The position numbers were made by a program, and so were the translations under genes. A DNA stretch of 64,000 nt from Komarekiella delphini-convector SJRDD-AB1. Lineage in GTDB: Bacteria; Cyanobacteriota; Cyanobacteriia; Cyanobacteriales; Nostocaceae. The stretch spans positions 1 to 64,000 of the forward strand of contig NZ_VJXY01000008.1 of the NCBI RefSeq assembly GCF_014831675.1. Direction: 5' to 3'. This document shows, piece by piece, positions 63,994 to 64,000 of the stretch. Position 1 is the first letter of the stretch, and every line of letters starts with the position of its first letter. The notes beneath the pieces are model-generated. The model ran no database searches. It was not told the DNA's origin and was given only the letters and a program-made list of their open reading frames with translations.

Positions 63994-64000
63994 GCGGCGT

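Noticed and set aside
1-64000. tRNA, rRNA or tmRNA genes
   Set aside because: I scanned the gaps for T-loop-like GGTTCGAATC strings and cloverleaf arms and found none convincing. A covariance search could still find one.

Overview
The window comes from a cyanobacterium, most likely a filamentous heterocyst-forming one (Nostocales). Direct signs are petB and petD, a phycobilisome-degradation gene of the nblA type, a CpcS/CpeS-type bilin lyase, a PedR-like LuxR regulator, many GCGATCGC (HIP1) octamers inside and outside genes, and heptanucleotide repeats of the AGTCAAA, GTTGACT and ACTGTTT types between genes. The ModB-ModC fusion and the ECF sigma / anti-sigma pair also fit Nostocales. This is inferred from protein families and repeat content; the species cannot be named. 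No rRNA, tRNA or CRISPR array was seen.

Layout. 1-5.4 kb: a 21-bp tandem minisatellite, a secreted PhoD-type phosphatase and a hybrid histidine kinase. 5.4-19.3 kb: mostly housekeeping and envelope genes (AEC-type permease, LytM peptidase, ComFB-like protein, L,D-transpeptidase, SigG-type sigma factor with its membrane anti-sigma factor, gamma-glutamylcyclotransferase-like protein, AlkB, LeuRS, LD-carboxypeptidase, UDP-glucose pyrophosphorylase-type nucleotidyltransferase). 19.3-28 kb: MsrA, Ser/Thr kinase, dTDP-glucose dehydratase with a glycosyltransferase, a PedR-like regulator, fructokinase and gluconokinase. 28-44 kb: a second large PhoD-like protein, dienelactone hydrolase, nblA, sfsA, a 2-oxoglutarate dioxygenase with a suspicious leader, a DUF711 protein, a TPR protein, an NblB-like HEAT protein next to a bilin lyase, a fused molybdate transporter with the remnant of modA upstream, and a second hybrid kinase. 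44-51 kb: S2P protease, a metal-ligand-depleted MBL protein, CtpA, petBD and an RsbW-like kinase. 51-64 kb: gmd plus a glycosyltransferase, small membrane and secreted proteins, an RDD-HEAT-pentapeptide fusion, a NYN/LabA-like protein, a two-component pair, a methyltransferase, a large tandem repeat and two small unknown genes.

How genes may work together. nblA (31.6 kb), the NblB-like gene and cpcS (37-38.3 kb) group phycobilisome dismantling and assembly functions within 7 kb. petBD supplies the cytochrome b6f core, and CtpA matures D1. PedR-like, NblA and the hybrid kinases connect light or redox state to this. Envelope functions (LytM, L,D-transpeptidase, LD-carboxypeptidase, SigG system) cluster at 6.7-17 kb. 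Sugar nucleotide and glycosyltransferase genes suggest exopolysaccharide or lipopolysaccharide synthesis at two sites.

The most unusual material is noncoding or decayed: four copies of a ~130-bp IS200/IS605-like nonautonomous element, a ~345-bp MITE abutting a truncated Uma2-like gene, a modA C-terminal remnant exactly where modA should stand, an intergenic-type repeat translated in frame as the ModB-ModC linker, a ~120-bp unit repeated four times, and a dioxygenase leader in which the ribosome binding site lies in one of two competing hairpins.
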